Below, piece by piece: positions 1-10,969 of a stretch of DNA of 64,000 nucleotides. Origin of the DNA: Pontederia crassipes (Eukaryota > Streptophyta > Magnoliopsida > Commelinales > Pontederiaceae); contig CM060198.1 of assembly GCA_030549335.1 (NCBI GenBank), forward strand, positions 54,817,995-54,881,994. Reading direction: 5' to 3'. The position numbers were made by a program, and so were the translations under genes. Under the pieces are notes generated by a model, which saw only the letters and a list, made by a program, of their open reading frames with translations, had not been told where the DNA came from and searched no databases. Position 1 is the stretch's first letter. The number at the start of each line of letters is the position of its first letter.

Positions 1-2
1 GT

Positions 3-978
3 GTCATGAAAATTGAATATCTAGATGGAAACTTTAACAACGGTGCCTTCACATCGGACACATGAAAGCACATATTGACAAGATTTAATGAGACCAGGGG
101 AAAGGGTTACGATATGCAAAATTTGAAAAATAGACTTAAATTTTTGCAGAAGTCGTACCTACTTTATAGAAGTCTAATTAATAGAAGCGGACAGGGATGG
201 TATTTCGATAAGAAAATCCCTACCCCAAGTGAAGCTGCCTTGTGGGAAAAGGTTATAGCGGTAAGCGTCTAGGCCAAACTCACCTTCAATTATCCATCGA
301 TCCCTTCTTAATGTCTCATTAATGATCTTCTTTTCCTTCATGTAATAGGCCAACAAAGAGTACGGGAGAATTAAGGACAAGCCCTTTCCAGTGTACAATG
401 ACCTGGACTTCATTTACTCTAAGAACACTACTATTGGGAGTAGGACCATTGCTACGACCATGGATGGAATGCCGTCAGACGACCATGACCAACCTGAGGG
501 CGTCGACGTAGAAGAGGTTGACATACCCCTAGAAGGTATGAACTTCTGCCCTGCTGCTATCGGCAATGACCCAAGTAGTGGTTTCACAAACGAAGCCACT
601 TACGACAGTCCTTCGTCGAATCCCATCGCTGGAGTGAGTCCTACACCAGGTATAGGAAAGAGGGCCAGATTTAGTGGACAACCAAATAGAAATAGAAAGG
701 GAAGAGTGGACAGTAGTGAGGCGATGGAGATTATGAAGGAGATGACACAACAAGGAAAGAAGAGCCTCCTTTTGATGGATGGGATATTGCAGCGCGAGAA
801 GGAGGCGAACCCGTACACCATGACAGAATGCTGGTCCAAGCTGCGCGAGAAAGTGACTCACTGTACTCTTGAGTTCAAATTGGCTATGATTGAAGCATTC
901 AAGGATGAAAGCAACTACTGGGCTTTCATGACCTGCGACGATGACATGTTGGAGCCGTGGCTATTGGAACAAGTATAA
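3..978 (+). pseudogene. Harbinger ORF1, Myb/SANT-like DNA-binding protein (broken)
   Basis: The frame from position 3 reads through a Myb/SANT-like domain of the kind found in plant Harbinger ORF1 proteins, which bind element ends and help the transposase. A TGA at 63-65 interrupts it. After the stop it continues with YRSLINRSGQGW and IPTPSEAALWEKV, hallmarks of this family. An intron at 261-348 (GTAAGC...TAATAG) joins KVIA to ANKEYGRIKDKPFPVYNDL in frame. The second exon runs to a stop at 976-978 and carries an acidic, Pro/Ser-rich tail and a basic KRARF segment. The N terminus lies left of the window. The internal TGA makes it a probable pseudogene. Confidence 0.75.
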
Positions 979-1636
979 GAGTACAGAAGGAAGCATCAAC
1001 ACGGAGGATCGAGATCTGCCTTCTTTGGATGCACTACCTCCAGTTTCACAATTGGATAATCGATCACATCAGCAACCTTCCGATTGGCATCCTCACGTAT
1101 TTCAGGCACATATTTTGGTATGACTTTACCACCTGTGCCTTTTGCAACATCCCCCGGGGCAACAAGCAATGTCTCGACAATTACATTTTCTGACCGCAGC
1201 ACATTCGCTCCATCAATAGTCTCTTCTCAGTTTGCATCTACATTAGCAACCGCTACTTGTATGGGTTTCGTATTTCGCTCTTCGCCTAGCAGGGCCTCCA
1301 CTTTTGCATGGGCTTCTTGTTTCCCATGAGTCATGTATCCTGATCATTGTGTAGACACCTAACACGTGTGTTGTCACTTTTGGCACCATCTTTTGGCATC
1401 ATGACATGTAGCGTATGTTATTAATCGTATGTTGTTGGGTGATCACCTTTTGGTCCATGTGGAAAAAATATATGACAGTACTTAACACTTTTGTGTTGTA
1501 ACAACAATGTGGTCTTTATTACTTACCCAATTTTGCCACATCTTGTCTTAACTATTATCATAATTTTCGATTATTTGTTATTGTATTGTGTAATGCTTGT
1601 GTGATTATTTTACCTTTGCTCTTGTGTTTCTCGTAG

Positions 1637-2997
1637 ATGAATAGACACATATTGATACAACTGTTGGTTGAGGAGGAAAAAATTCAAGAGGACCTGATAA
1701 GTGGCACAATTGAATTAGATTTGCAAGCACCAATACAAAGACTTCTATGCAGAACTCGTCCCTAATATGGGCATGAGGTCATCGTAAACATCCTTAAGGG
1801 TCATCCACAGCGTTGTTATGATATATTTACATTGTCTCCTTGATGTTTCTCAAGCTAGAGGAGTTGCTAATGTCCAGAAATCTAATACGACACAACATAC
1901 AACTACGTGCGAGCAACTCACTTTTTTCCTGCATTGCATTGGGCACAGCATGACCAACAGGAACCTGGCCGAGCAATTCCAACATTCAAGCGAAACGATA
2001 TTAAGGCATTTCAATAATGTGCTTAGGGTGATATGCTCCCTTGCTAAAGAGTTCATCGTACTGCCCACTGGAAGTGAAGATGTGCATACACGCATTCGCA
2101 ATAGTGACAAATTCTTCCCCCACTTTGCGGTAAGTATGCCACTCCATAATTGTCTTTTGCCCATGACTATCTCATTCTGGACTCTAAAGTGAAGGTTCTC
2201 AATGTGTATGAATTTTAGAATGCCCTTGGAGCTGTCGACGGGACTCATATACTTGCAGTGGTTCGAAAGGATGACCAACCTCGTTATAGGAATTGTAAGG
2301 GATTCATATCTCAAAATGTGATGACAGTGACTTCCTTTGATCACTCGTTCCTTTATGTGTGCACTAGATTAGAGGAGTCAGCCGCGGATATGAGGGTCCT
2401 TTGTTGGTATGTGGAAAATGCGGGATTTGTTGTTCCTCGAGGTATTCACTTAACACTCATCTATGTAGTATGTCGACGCTTACTTATCCATAAATTCAAT
2501 GTGTAATAGGTAAATTCTATCTTGTGGATTCTAGATACGCGAACTCTGAGAAGTTCCTTGCCCCATATCATGAGGTGAAGTACCAATTGTCGAGGTTTAA
2601 CAATAGACAAAGAAGATATGACAATCCTAAGGAGCTTTACAATCATAGGCATGCCTAATTAAGAAATTGTGTGGAGAAGACATTCGATATTTTGAAGTCT
2701 CATTTTGGAATCCTTCAGACCACTATGCAATACCCTATAGGAACCCAAGAGAAGATTGTGTTAGCATGTTTTGTCATGCATAATTTCATTAAGCGTTATC
2801 AAGGAACTGACGAATACTTTAGTTTGCCAAGACTCCAACCTGTTGACAATAACAATGTCAATAGGACAACGTCAAATGTCCAATTGGGAACCGTAGAAAT
2901 TCAAAGGGGTGACATGATTCGGAGTGCGATTGCTGTCCAACTTTGGGCTGTTCATCAGAATCGTCGAGGTAACTCATGTGATATGCAATCTAACTAA
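1637..2997 (+). pseudogene. Harbinger transposase (HARBI1-like DDE nuclease), broken
   Basis: This encodes the DDE endonuclease that would cut and paste the element. The N-terminal part (from ATG 1637, GHPQRCYDIF) and the helix-turn-helix part (TFFLHCIGHSMTNRNLAEQF, QHSSETILRHFNNVLRVICS) are in different frames, so a frameshift lies near 1830. Two introns fit the family: 2130-2218 and 2442-2509. The catalytic acids are all present: Asp in AVDGTH (2237-2239), Asp in LVDSRYAN (2527-2529) and Glu in CVEKTFDILKS (2674-2676). A TAA at 2656-2658 replaces a sense codon between HRHA and LRN, just before the Glu motif. It is a recent-looking but inactive copy. Confidence 0.85.
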
Positions 2998-2999
2998 CT

Positions 3000-4500
3000 T
3001 ATATGTGAACCAAAACTAACGCATTGTCATTGCGTAGGTAATCCAGAGCCATGAAAAGATGGCATATGCTTCTCTTAAGCGTAGCAGACGCCTTGGTATG
3101 ATGTGCTCTGAGCAACCCTGCTAAATGTCATATGATTATGCCTTTAACATTACATGCATTAATTTTCATTACAATTACATGACCTGATATTCATTACATT
3201 CACAGGCATTTTGAATTCATTTATCCTCTGCGTGATTGTGGCATACTGACCTGAATTTGTTTTCCTATTTTCAGTGTGGAATAGTTGTGTCCGCCCCATC
3301 TTGGCTGACTACAATAGATGATGTTGTACCCAAGGGCGCTCTTTGTGTGTCAACGTAGCGGCCATGTACCCTTGTTTCTAACCATTGTTGTCTTGCACTC
3401 TTACATATTGATTCGAAGTCCTTAGTGGACACTTGGCTTTCATCATTTGTAACATTTCGCCATGTGAGTGTCTATCGCATGTGATTTTTCCATTGAAGTT
3501 TATATCGCATGAGAAGTTCCATTGCTTCCCATTTGATCTTCAATTACTAAATATGGAAGTTGGAACCATCTTATTACCGTTCATTGTTGTTCATTGATGT
3601 GTGTTGTTGTTTTCATTCCTTAATTTGTTTCATGTAGTTGCTTTAACTCATATTTAGAAGCTTCTCATTATTGATTTTTTGTATATGAAGACTACTTCGA
3701 GTTCTGTACCTCCATTCACTTGAATGCAGATTGTATGTATATGTTGAGATTTCGACTACTGTTACTCTTATGATAGCATTAACTATACGCGTCCATGTTT
3801 CATTACGATGCCGCCGCAATGCCGTTAGACGACATTATTCGACATTTCATTGTCATGTTTTATTATGATAGCATTCATTATAGGTGGCCTTGTTTTATTT
3901 CACTATACGCGGCCATGTGTTTATTACGATGGCACTGCATTCACTTGTTTGGAAAGAAAGGAAAAGAACATATGCCATGTTTTATTACGTTGCCACTGCA
4001 TTCACTTGTTTGGAAAGAAAGGAAAAGAACACTCCAACAATACACAAATTGAAAGAAAAGAACATTCCAACAATACACAATGTTTCAATGGTTCAAAGCG
4101 TATCGAACTTACTCTTCGATGGGTTTCGATATGCATTTACTTTCGATATGCATTTCTGATGATTTTAGATATGCATTAACTTTTGATACATCAATGATAA
4201 TTTTAGATATGCATTAACTTTCGATAACTTTCTCCTATGCAGTAACTTCAATTGCTAGCAAAATTATCTTGTGCGTTATAAATCTGCAATCGAACTACAT
4301 ATTACAAAATTACAAAATTGTCATGTGCAATATGAATCTGCACTCGATATGCACTTCCACTGTGTGTGCCAACAATACACATTCATGTTCACATTCAACT
4401 ACATTGTACGATGAATTCTGACTCCACCCAATGTGTGCAACAACCAAATGAGAATGCCAACAGATACAAAATGTGATGGAGAGGATCGCAGCGGAAGGCA
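3000..4500. other. Non-coding interior of the Harbinger element
   Basis: No convincing gene between the transposase and the GRF frame. The stretch is AT-rich and contains tandem repeats at 3794-4040 and short ATATGCATT-type repeats at about 4127-4230. A possible last transposase exon follows GTAGGTAATCCAGAG near 3040 but ends quickly. Confidence 0.5.
3794..4040. repeat. About 60-bp tandem repeat, four units, inside Harbinger
   Basis: Units begin with CATGTTTCATTACGATG-like sequence at 3794, 3854, 3914 and 3976 (spacing 60, 60, 62). The last two are nearly identical and include GCATTCACTTGTTTGGAAAG. The first two have diverged. Confidence 0.7.
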
Positions 4501-4525
4501 CAAAGCTAACCTAAATCGGTTATGA

Positions 4526-4903
4526 TCACCTGAAGTTCTTGATGATGCAAGCAATAACGATTCCTAAGAAAAAATAGAGGACTCTATCTCGTCGGAGGCG
4601 TTTCATAGCTACTTCGAATGTGTCACACTTCTTCACTAGATCACTTATTACGATGATCGCACGAGGTTCTATGAACATATCAGCCCATTTGAAGAGTTCG
4701 CAATCACCAGAGGAATTGTCTCTGTGTGCACAATCGAAGAAATATAATAAGACAGAAAGACGAAAGTTGACTGCCAACGGCTCAACAAGCATGCTACTAA
4801 TCTGAAAATGTGGACAGCCCCAAAATCTTCTACCCGGATTTGCAGAGGTCCACGTCGTCCTCACGATGCACGAGTCTCCGCAGTGACAGGTTGGGGTCTC
4901 CAT
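4526..4903 (-). CDS. GRF-type zinc-finger protein carried inside Harbinger
   Basis: The 125-residue frame starts at ATG 4903 (minus) and stops at 4526. It matches the GRF zinc-finger pattern: C6-H-C8-G, then W18-T-S-A-N-P-G-R-R-F27 with C30-P, then GDC68 and FKW73. GRF fingers bind single-stranded nucleic acid in known proteins; plant At4g04775-like members are small and often end in a hydrophobic helix, as here (YFFLGIVIACIIKNF). About 25 residues (35-59) separate the two halves of the finger, more than usual, and probably represent an unspliced or degraded intron. It lies between the transposase and the element terminus in the opposite orientation. Its role is unknown; expression is not shown. 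Confidence 0.55.
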   Translation of the reverse strand: METPTCHCGDSCIVRTTWTSANPGRRFWGCPHFQISSMLVEPLAVNFRLSVLLYFFDCAHRDNSSGDCELFKWADMFIEPRAIIVISDLVKKCDTFEVAMKRLRRDRVLYFFLGIVIACIIKNFR

Positions 4904-5179
4904 GTGTCGATAGTTTTCCTCGTCGACAACTTCGACGACGCCAACCGCACCCGTTGTCGCCCCTACCTTGACTCGTCAAGATTGCGTCAAGCGCCGCTAG
5001 GGTTTTTTCGACCCTGCCGCTCGAGAGAGGAGCTTATACTGACGATACCTTCACAAGAGTTACAAGGGGTCTATATTAATACCTTCACCTCGTCTTTTGG
5101 ATGTGAGCTATTCCAATGTCAAACAAACACCGACACCGTATTGGATAACTATAAAACGTTAGAATAGATGAGAGAATAA

Positions 5180-5225
5180 CCATTCAGACTATTCCAAGAG
5201 CACCATTCCACAACCAAACGACCCC
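5180..5225 (-). repeat. Right terminal sequence of the Harbinger element, followed by TAA
   Basis: Reading inward on the minus strand the terminus is GGGGTCGTTTGGTTGTGG, typical of plant PIF/Harbinger and Tourist ends. The flanking TAA at 5226-5228 fits the 3-bp target duplication. Confidence 0.65.
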
Positions 5226-5494
5226 TAAAGGTATTAATATAGGAAAACTAACCTATGCAACGAAATTTGGCAATAAGATGTCTCTTCTCTTTTGCATATT
5301 CCCCGTTCCTCCAAATCTCTAGATTTATTTGTTGATTGGTTCAGGTTTTTAAACAAACATGTGCAGAAGAGAACTATGAAGCTGCCTTGGCTTTGATCTT
5401 CTTCTTCCTCTCTTATGTTTGGGCTTCTTTTTTTTCTTACATCATATATCATACAATATCATGTTTTCCGTCTCTCTATTTTTTTTAGCCAAGC

Positions 5495-5640
5495 GGTGCT
5501 GACAACTCAATTCGTGTGGCGCTAAAAAGCGCACTATCCACAGGTTGAAGGCCGGCCTACCATCGAACCCAACTAATCTGGTTAAGTCACCCCGGATCAC
5601 AGCTTCTAAAAAACTGGTGAAAATAAAATTGATAATAATG
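5495..5640 (-). repeat. SINE-like dispersed repeat, copy 1
   Basis: Shares the order GGCGCTAAAAAGCGCACT, a short gap, then CAACTAATCTGGTTAA with a decayed copy at 16640-16770. On the minus strand it holds a GGGTTCGATGG stretch resembling a pol III B box. No target duplication was resolved, so the class is uncertain. Confidence 0.3.
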
Positions 5641-6132
5641 TTGTCCGTCTCTCTACTTCATCAATATGTTAATCTTCCTCTGCTTAGCTTGTTCATCTCA
5701 GAACTGTGAAGCTGCCAAGCTCCAATATCAGACATTACAAGATGCATTGGACAAATTGTGAATTGTCTGTATTTTTTTCTTTCTGTTTGATCGAGTGGTT
5801 TTTTTGCATGTTAGCCGCGTGGTTTTGTTTAACGTCAACACTGGACAAAAAGATCTTAAATTCATGTCTTATTTGATTGATTCAGTGGATATAATTTTGA
5901 GAACTTGTGTTCCAAAATATTCAACTATTCGATCTCTTGATGTATGTTGAAGAAAAAATGTTGTGAGTGTTCTTTGTTCACTTGTCACTTTAGCTTAATA
6001 GATATGAAGTAAGAATAGGGGAGATCATCATTGGGCACGGTTCAGTACTGATGGCTCTTTTTCGGAGTCGTCTAGTTTGAACGGTACGATTATATCCTGT
6101 GTTCTCACTCTGGTCATTTCATTTTTTGCAGG

Positions 6133-6240
6133 TTCTACCTGACATTTCGAGGCGCGGAACATACTTCTTGATTTATAGCGCTGCGCGGCTCACAACATCA
6201 AGGGGATTAACATTTTCTCATACTCCGACGTACTAATCAA
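6133..6240 (+). pseudogene. Possible TIR-domain fragment
   Basis: One frame reads FYLTFRGAEHTS, close to the FLSFRGEDTR box that opens plant TIR domains, and is preceded by a splice-acceptor-like TTTTTTGCAG. It hits TGA, and in the next frame the sequence continues NIKGINIFSYSDVL, resembling the following TIR box (GI.TF.DD..L) at roughly the right distance. Nothing further of an NB-ARC or LRR protein is visible. The match could be chance. Confidence 0.3.
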
Positions 6241-7015
6241 GATCTCAACAAACGAAAACACTGTCCATGACAGATAAAAGGAATCATTACCAACATTTGG
6301 GACATACTGCCTAATATAGCACCTTATATCACGTTGGCCGTGCTTTTATAATCTGATTATTTAGCTAATTTTGGTCGCACAAATATTTGTGACATTTTTT
6401 GGGAGGAGACTCCTCGGGATCTCGTCAAACCTTTTGTACTAAAATTTTTTTACTACATCTTAATGAATTTCCATATTATTTAAAAAAAAGAATAGGGAGA
6501 CGAGCATTATTAGTTCTATTTGTCCACATGGCTCGTCAAGCACAAAAAGATATCATTAAATGAGTATTTAATGCCAAAAGTTTTTTTTTTGTTAGAAAGA
6601 ACAGTAATTTAGAAACTCAACTTCTTTAAATCTACAAGATAAATTAAGAAAAAAAAGAATTTCAACTCATTATTATCAACTTCATTAAATCTACAAGATA
6701 AATTAAGAAAAAAGATCTTCAACTCGTCATTCTAGGGGTGTAAGCAAAAAAGAAACTAAAAACCTAAAAAAAAGTGGTCTGACCAAAGAAAAAAATTATT
6801 TTTTTTTATTAATGGGATAAAAAAAAATATAGGCAACTTTTAAATTAAAATGAATCAACTGACTCTAAAGGAGATCTAAATAACTAAAATCGCATAAGAT
6901 GAAATCAAATGTATACATAAGATGAAATTATGTATAACAGATAATGATATTAAAGGTTAAAACATATGAAGCGTGCGTGCCTGGTCCCAGTTAGTAGTTA
7001 GCACACTATTTGATA

Positions 7016-7017
<2 letters not shown>

Positions 7018-7103
<86 letters not shown>
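7018..7103. repeat. (TTA)n microsatellite, about 29 units
   Basis: Uninterrupted trinucleotide tract; likely highly polymorphic. Confidence 0.95.
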
Positions 7104-8806
7104 TAATGCAGAGCCCCAAAAAATTGACTTAAAATTTGGTAATATCTTTTTGGAATTAGGAAAAATATTTGAAAGAAATAAGATTTAGACTTTATTTGAT
7201 AACGTAGTTTAAAAAGGATGAATTAAGATGGTGCAGTGAGGAATAGTAAGGTTGAGTATGACGAGTGTCTAATTAAATTATGTTCGAATATAAATCCATG
7301 GAATGAGTTGGTTAATTTAATCTTCTCTTTGTTTGTTACCCAATATAATATAAGGGTTAGAAAAAAATAAGTTTGGTAAATATTTTTATTATTTTTATAC
7401 AGTTGAAAAAAAAAAGAATAGAATGAGAATAATGATTTTTAACTCATCTAAAATCACTAATTTAAAGGGCTTAATTTTAAATCAAGTGATGAACTTAAAA
7501 ACACCAACATATTCTTAGTTCAATACATCCTAATTAAACCCACCTCATCTTAATTAAACATAGTCCATATATTTTAATCCCTCCATCCAAACACATGACC
7601 TACCCATTAGGGTTAAGTTTTTACTTTAAAAAAAACTGACTGTAGCACCCTTACATATCATGACTATCATTTTGCTACAAATTTAAGCATCAAGTCTAAA
7701 ATTGTCCTATGTCCAACCACCCTCACACAAAACACACACCCTCCCCACCACCACCACCTCCACCAACCTCCTCTCATACAAAACAAATGAGTAAAGGTTA
7801 CCTCCATTCCCCAAATAGCTAGAAGATTGCTGCTACAAAAGTTTTTATTATAAACATAGCGGTATGATTGCTAGAGTTATTATAATGAGGTGAAATGAGA
7901 AGGGACTAATTCTCGCTTAAGCTAAGTTTTGAATTTGGAAGATTTATTTGTCATTATCAGGTACACGACAGGGGATGACCTAATCAAATTAGTTGAGCTC
8001 TTCGTAGTGTGTTGTTTACGTTACGTAGGTTGGACCGTCGGCACTACTTCTCAAACATCGAGAATTGGTTATCTAAACAATTTATATAAATTAATTTTCA
8101 CATATATATGAAAATTAATAATTAATCAAAGTATCAACAAAATAATGATTAATCACTCTTTGACTATCATACCCATTAATTTCTCATATATATAGAGAGA
8201 GAAAAATAGAGGTTTCAATAATATAAATATTATCTACTTGGTAAGCAATTAGATTCTACATTTTTATTAATTATTAGCATATTTTCAGTGTTTTTAAAAC
8301 TTTTAAGTTTTCTTGCACATTGTTATCTTAATCATACACTAATTTTTCTTTCAAAAATCTTGTTGGACGATCCAACCACAAGATTGCATCCTAACTAATC
8401 GTATCAGATCTAATCGAATTTGGATTCAATTCAACCATTTAATATTTTTTCCAAGAAAAAAAACTTTTGATATGTAAAAAAAACTTGAATTTTTTTCCAA
8501 GAAAAAAAAAGAATGACATTTTTCCGGGGGAAAAATCTTTTTTTTAATAACACAAATCCGGGTCCCCGATTTTTCGTTCTCTCACGTACTAACGTACCGT
8601 AACCTCTTTACCTTCCTGAACTCACCTTAAAATCCCTCCCTTTCTCGCCGGATTCCTTCCTCCAATGCGACCACCGCCGCTCCTCGATTCCACATTCTAA
8701 CGAAAGCTCGCATTTTTTGGTGTTTTTTCGCAGAAAGATTGGATCTTTTTGAATAAGTTCTATCGATCTCGTTGTGGAGCGGCGGAGAAGTTGTTGACGT
8801 GCGAAG

Positions 8807-10436
8807 ATGGGGAAGGACGGCGACGTCGAGGCGGGAGTCCCCGCCGGAAGCAGCAACGGCGCGCTGTACCCGAAGATGGCGGAGAGCCCCGAGCTCCGGT
8901 GGGTTTTCATCCGCAAGGTATACAGCATCGTTGCGCTCCAGTTCCTCGTCACAGTCGCCGTCGCCGCCGTCGTCAACTTCGTCCACCCCGTCCACCGCTT
9001 CTTCCTCTCCTACACCCCCGCCTCCACCGTCGTCTTCGGCGTCGTCCTCGTCTCCCCGATCCTGCGTAAGCAATTAATTCTCTCGCATCAGTAATTTGAA
9101 ATGCTACTGAAATCCGAAGTGGAAGATTGCAGAAGGCGTCCCCTTTATATTCGTATCATCTCATTAAACTTATTTGTTCTGATCATGGTGATTGATTTGG
9201 AAACAGTGTTGATACCGCTGGCTCTGTTCCGCGAGCGTCACCCCATCAACTTCATCCTACTGCTGCTGTTCACCATCTCCATTAGCTGGGTGATTGGTAT
9301 AGGATGCACCACCAGAAACGGTAGCATACTTTTGGAAGAACTGTTTTCTTTCTTTTGAATCGTTTTCCCCGCACAATCCATCTGAAATTTGCTAACAGTC
9401 CGAGCTTTTCTACTGTACTGCAGTCTTTTATACTGCATGATTTCAAGTTGTTTTGCCGGAACACTCGTGATATCTTTGTAGGAAAGAGATGATAAGTGGT
9501 GCTTAACTGCTTATTTAATAAGTTTATACTGAACAGATCGTTCTTGAAATGCTAATTGATCCCCTTTTATCTTGAATTGCAATCGGTGGGAGGCAAGGAG
9601 AAACTGTTGCCATTGTGATTAAAAAGCCACAACAATTCAGGATATCATATTCACACAGATTCAATTGAGTTGGTAGATTCATTTTTATGACTTCAGGTTC
9701 TGTTTTTGCAACAAGTTTCACGTTTCAGATCGATCATTATGCTTCATATGTTATAAATCATAAACCCCGTAGTAAGAGTATATATCATCACTAATTTTGG
9801 CACTAATGGTTGCCTTTGTGTAGGCTATTTATATGATCAACTTTATCTGCATTGTGTTAGCTCTATGAATTGGTGTGAGGAAATATATTTTGGATTGAAG
9901 CCGTGTTATCATATCATTTAACCTATTGTTATTAACAATTCAAAGCTTGGAGGTCGAACAGGGTGATCTGATCTGATCTTGCAACAGGCAAAGTTATCCT
10001 TGAAGCTGCAGTGCTAACTTGTGCAGTGGTTGTGACCCTCACGCTCTACACGTTCTGGGCTGCCAAAAGAGGATATGACTTCAACTTCCTTTTTCCATTC
10101 TTGTTTGCATCTGTCGTGGTGCTTTTCCTCTTCTGCATCATCCAGGTTCATAAAGCTTTTCAGTTTTTAACAGGGAGGGCCTTCATTTACCAACTCCCCG
10201 CAGACTTTAATCCATTACTACTATTTCTGCAGATATTTTTCCCACTGGGAAAGCTTGCATCAACGATCTACGGTTGCGTCGCAGCGATCGTGTTCTCGGG
10301 CCTCATTGTCTACCACACCGACAGTCTGATTAAACGCTACAGCTACGACGAATATATCCATGCTGCCATCAGTTTGTATCTCGCCATCATCAATCTCTTC
10401 ACTGCTCTGCTGACGGGACTTGGCGGGTGCGACTGA
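8807..10436 (+). CDS. LIFEGUARD / BI-1-like transmembrane protein
   Basis: Four exons: 8807-9065, 9207-9320, 9988-10145, 10233-10436, giving 244 residues; all junctions are GT-AG and phases close. The protein has about seven hydrophobic helices, an acidic/polar N-terminal tail (MGKDGDVEAGV) and the BAX-inhibitor-1 superfamily signature near the end (residues 178-244: IFFPLGKLASTIYG, then HTDSLIKRYSYDEYI). Length and the RYSYDEYI ending match plant LIFEGUARD proteins, which sit in endomembranes and modulate calcium leak and cell death or defence. The start is the first ATG of the hydrophobic frame, just downstream of a GC-rich leader. It is convergent with the FORKED-like gene, with stop codons 533 bp apart. 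The last intron (87 nt) has no stop and keeps frame. Confidence 0.93.
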
Positions 10437-10969
10437 TGGCTACTACTCTTTCCACTTCTGAAAGTATTCATCTAACCGTGTTAAACCACATCCTTAACAC
10501 TATGCTGCCTTCTCTTAAGAAACTTTGAAGCTAGAACTGAATGATAAACCTAGTAGAATTGTGTGTTTAAACTATATAAGCATATATAGGTAATTGCTTT
10601 GACCCTATATGCAGCATCTGCTTGCTTTAGGACCAGTAGAACAGGAAAGAAATGCATTGAGTTCTCACAGTTGCTTTTCTTACACTTGGATTCTAAGCAG
10701 ACGAGAAAAAGCAACTATGCAAGAGCTGAATGCAGTTGTCTTCCTTTCATCATTTGGTAAAAACTGCAAAAGACAATGGATATGAACATCTTTATCATAT
10801 ATGATAAAATCTTCTCTTTTAGTTCTCTAAGTTCTTTTTTACAATGAGGAGATGGTAGCATGGCACTTTGGCATGGACTTTTGGCTTCTCAGAATCGTTC
10901 TCTCTTAAGGTCTTAATTTCTTCTGGAACATGCACCCTGCGTACTAAGGCTAGTATTGTGATCATCTTG
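10437..10969. other. Convergent 3' flanks of the LIFEGUARD and FORKED-like genes
   Basis: 533 bp between two facing stop codons, presumably shared 3' UTR and terminator space. No canonical AATAAA was evident on either strand and no other gene is seen. Confidence 0.5.

Larger units (their letters stand above)
1..5225 (+). mobile_element. PIF/Harbinger DNA transposon, left end outside the window
   Basis: The sequence shows a Myb/SANT-like ORF1 (3-978), a DDE transposase ORF2 (1637-2997), an opposite-strand GRF zinc-finger frame (4526-4903) and a right terminus at about 5180-5225. On the minus strand that terminus reads inward GGGGTCGTTTGGTTGTGG, and it is followed outside by TAA (5226-5228). 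PIF/Harbinger elements are known for 3-bp TAA/TTA target duplications, G-rich termini and a Myb-like plus transposase gene pair. The left terminus is not in the window, so the duplication cannot be confirmed. Both transposase genes carry disabling changes, so the copy looks immobile on its own. Confidence 0.8.
5229..8600. other. Intergenic DNA between Harbinger and the LIFEGUARD gene
   Basis: AT-rich with no supported gene. It contains a SINE-like patch (5495-5640), a possible TIR-domain fragment (6133-6240) and a long (TTA)n tract (7018-7103). Two near-identical 50-bp direct copies containing AAATCTACAAGATAAATTAAG lie at about 6610-6720. Confidence 0.5.

Noticed and set aside
3794-4040. Possible CRISPR-like array
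   Set aside because: Plain tandem repeat with no distinct spacers, inside a plant DNA transposon.
6973-7188. Poly-leucine reading frame
   Set aside because: It is the (TTA)n microsatellite read in one frame; no protein features outside the tract.
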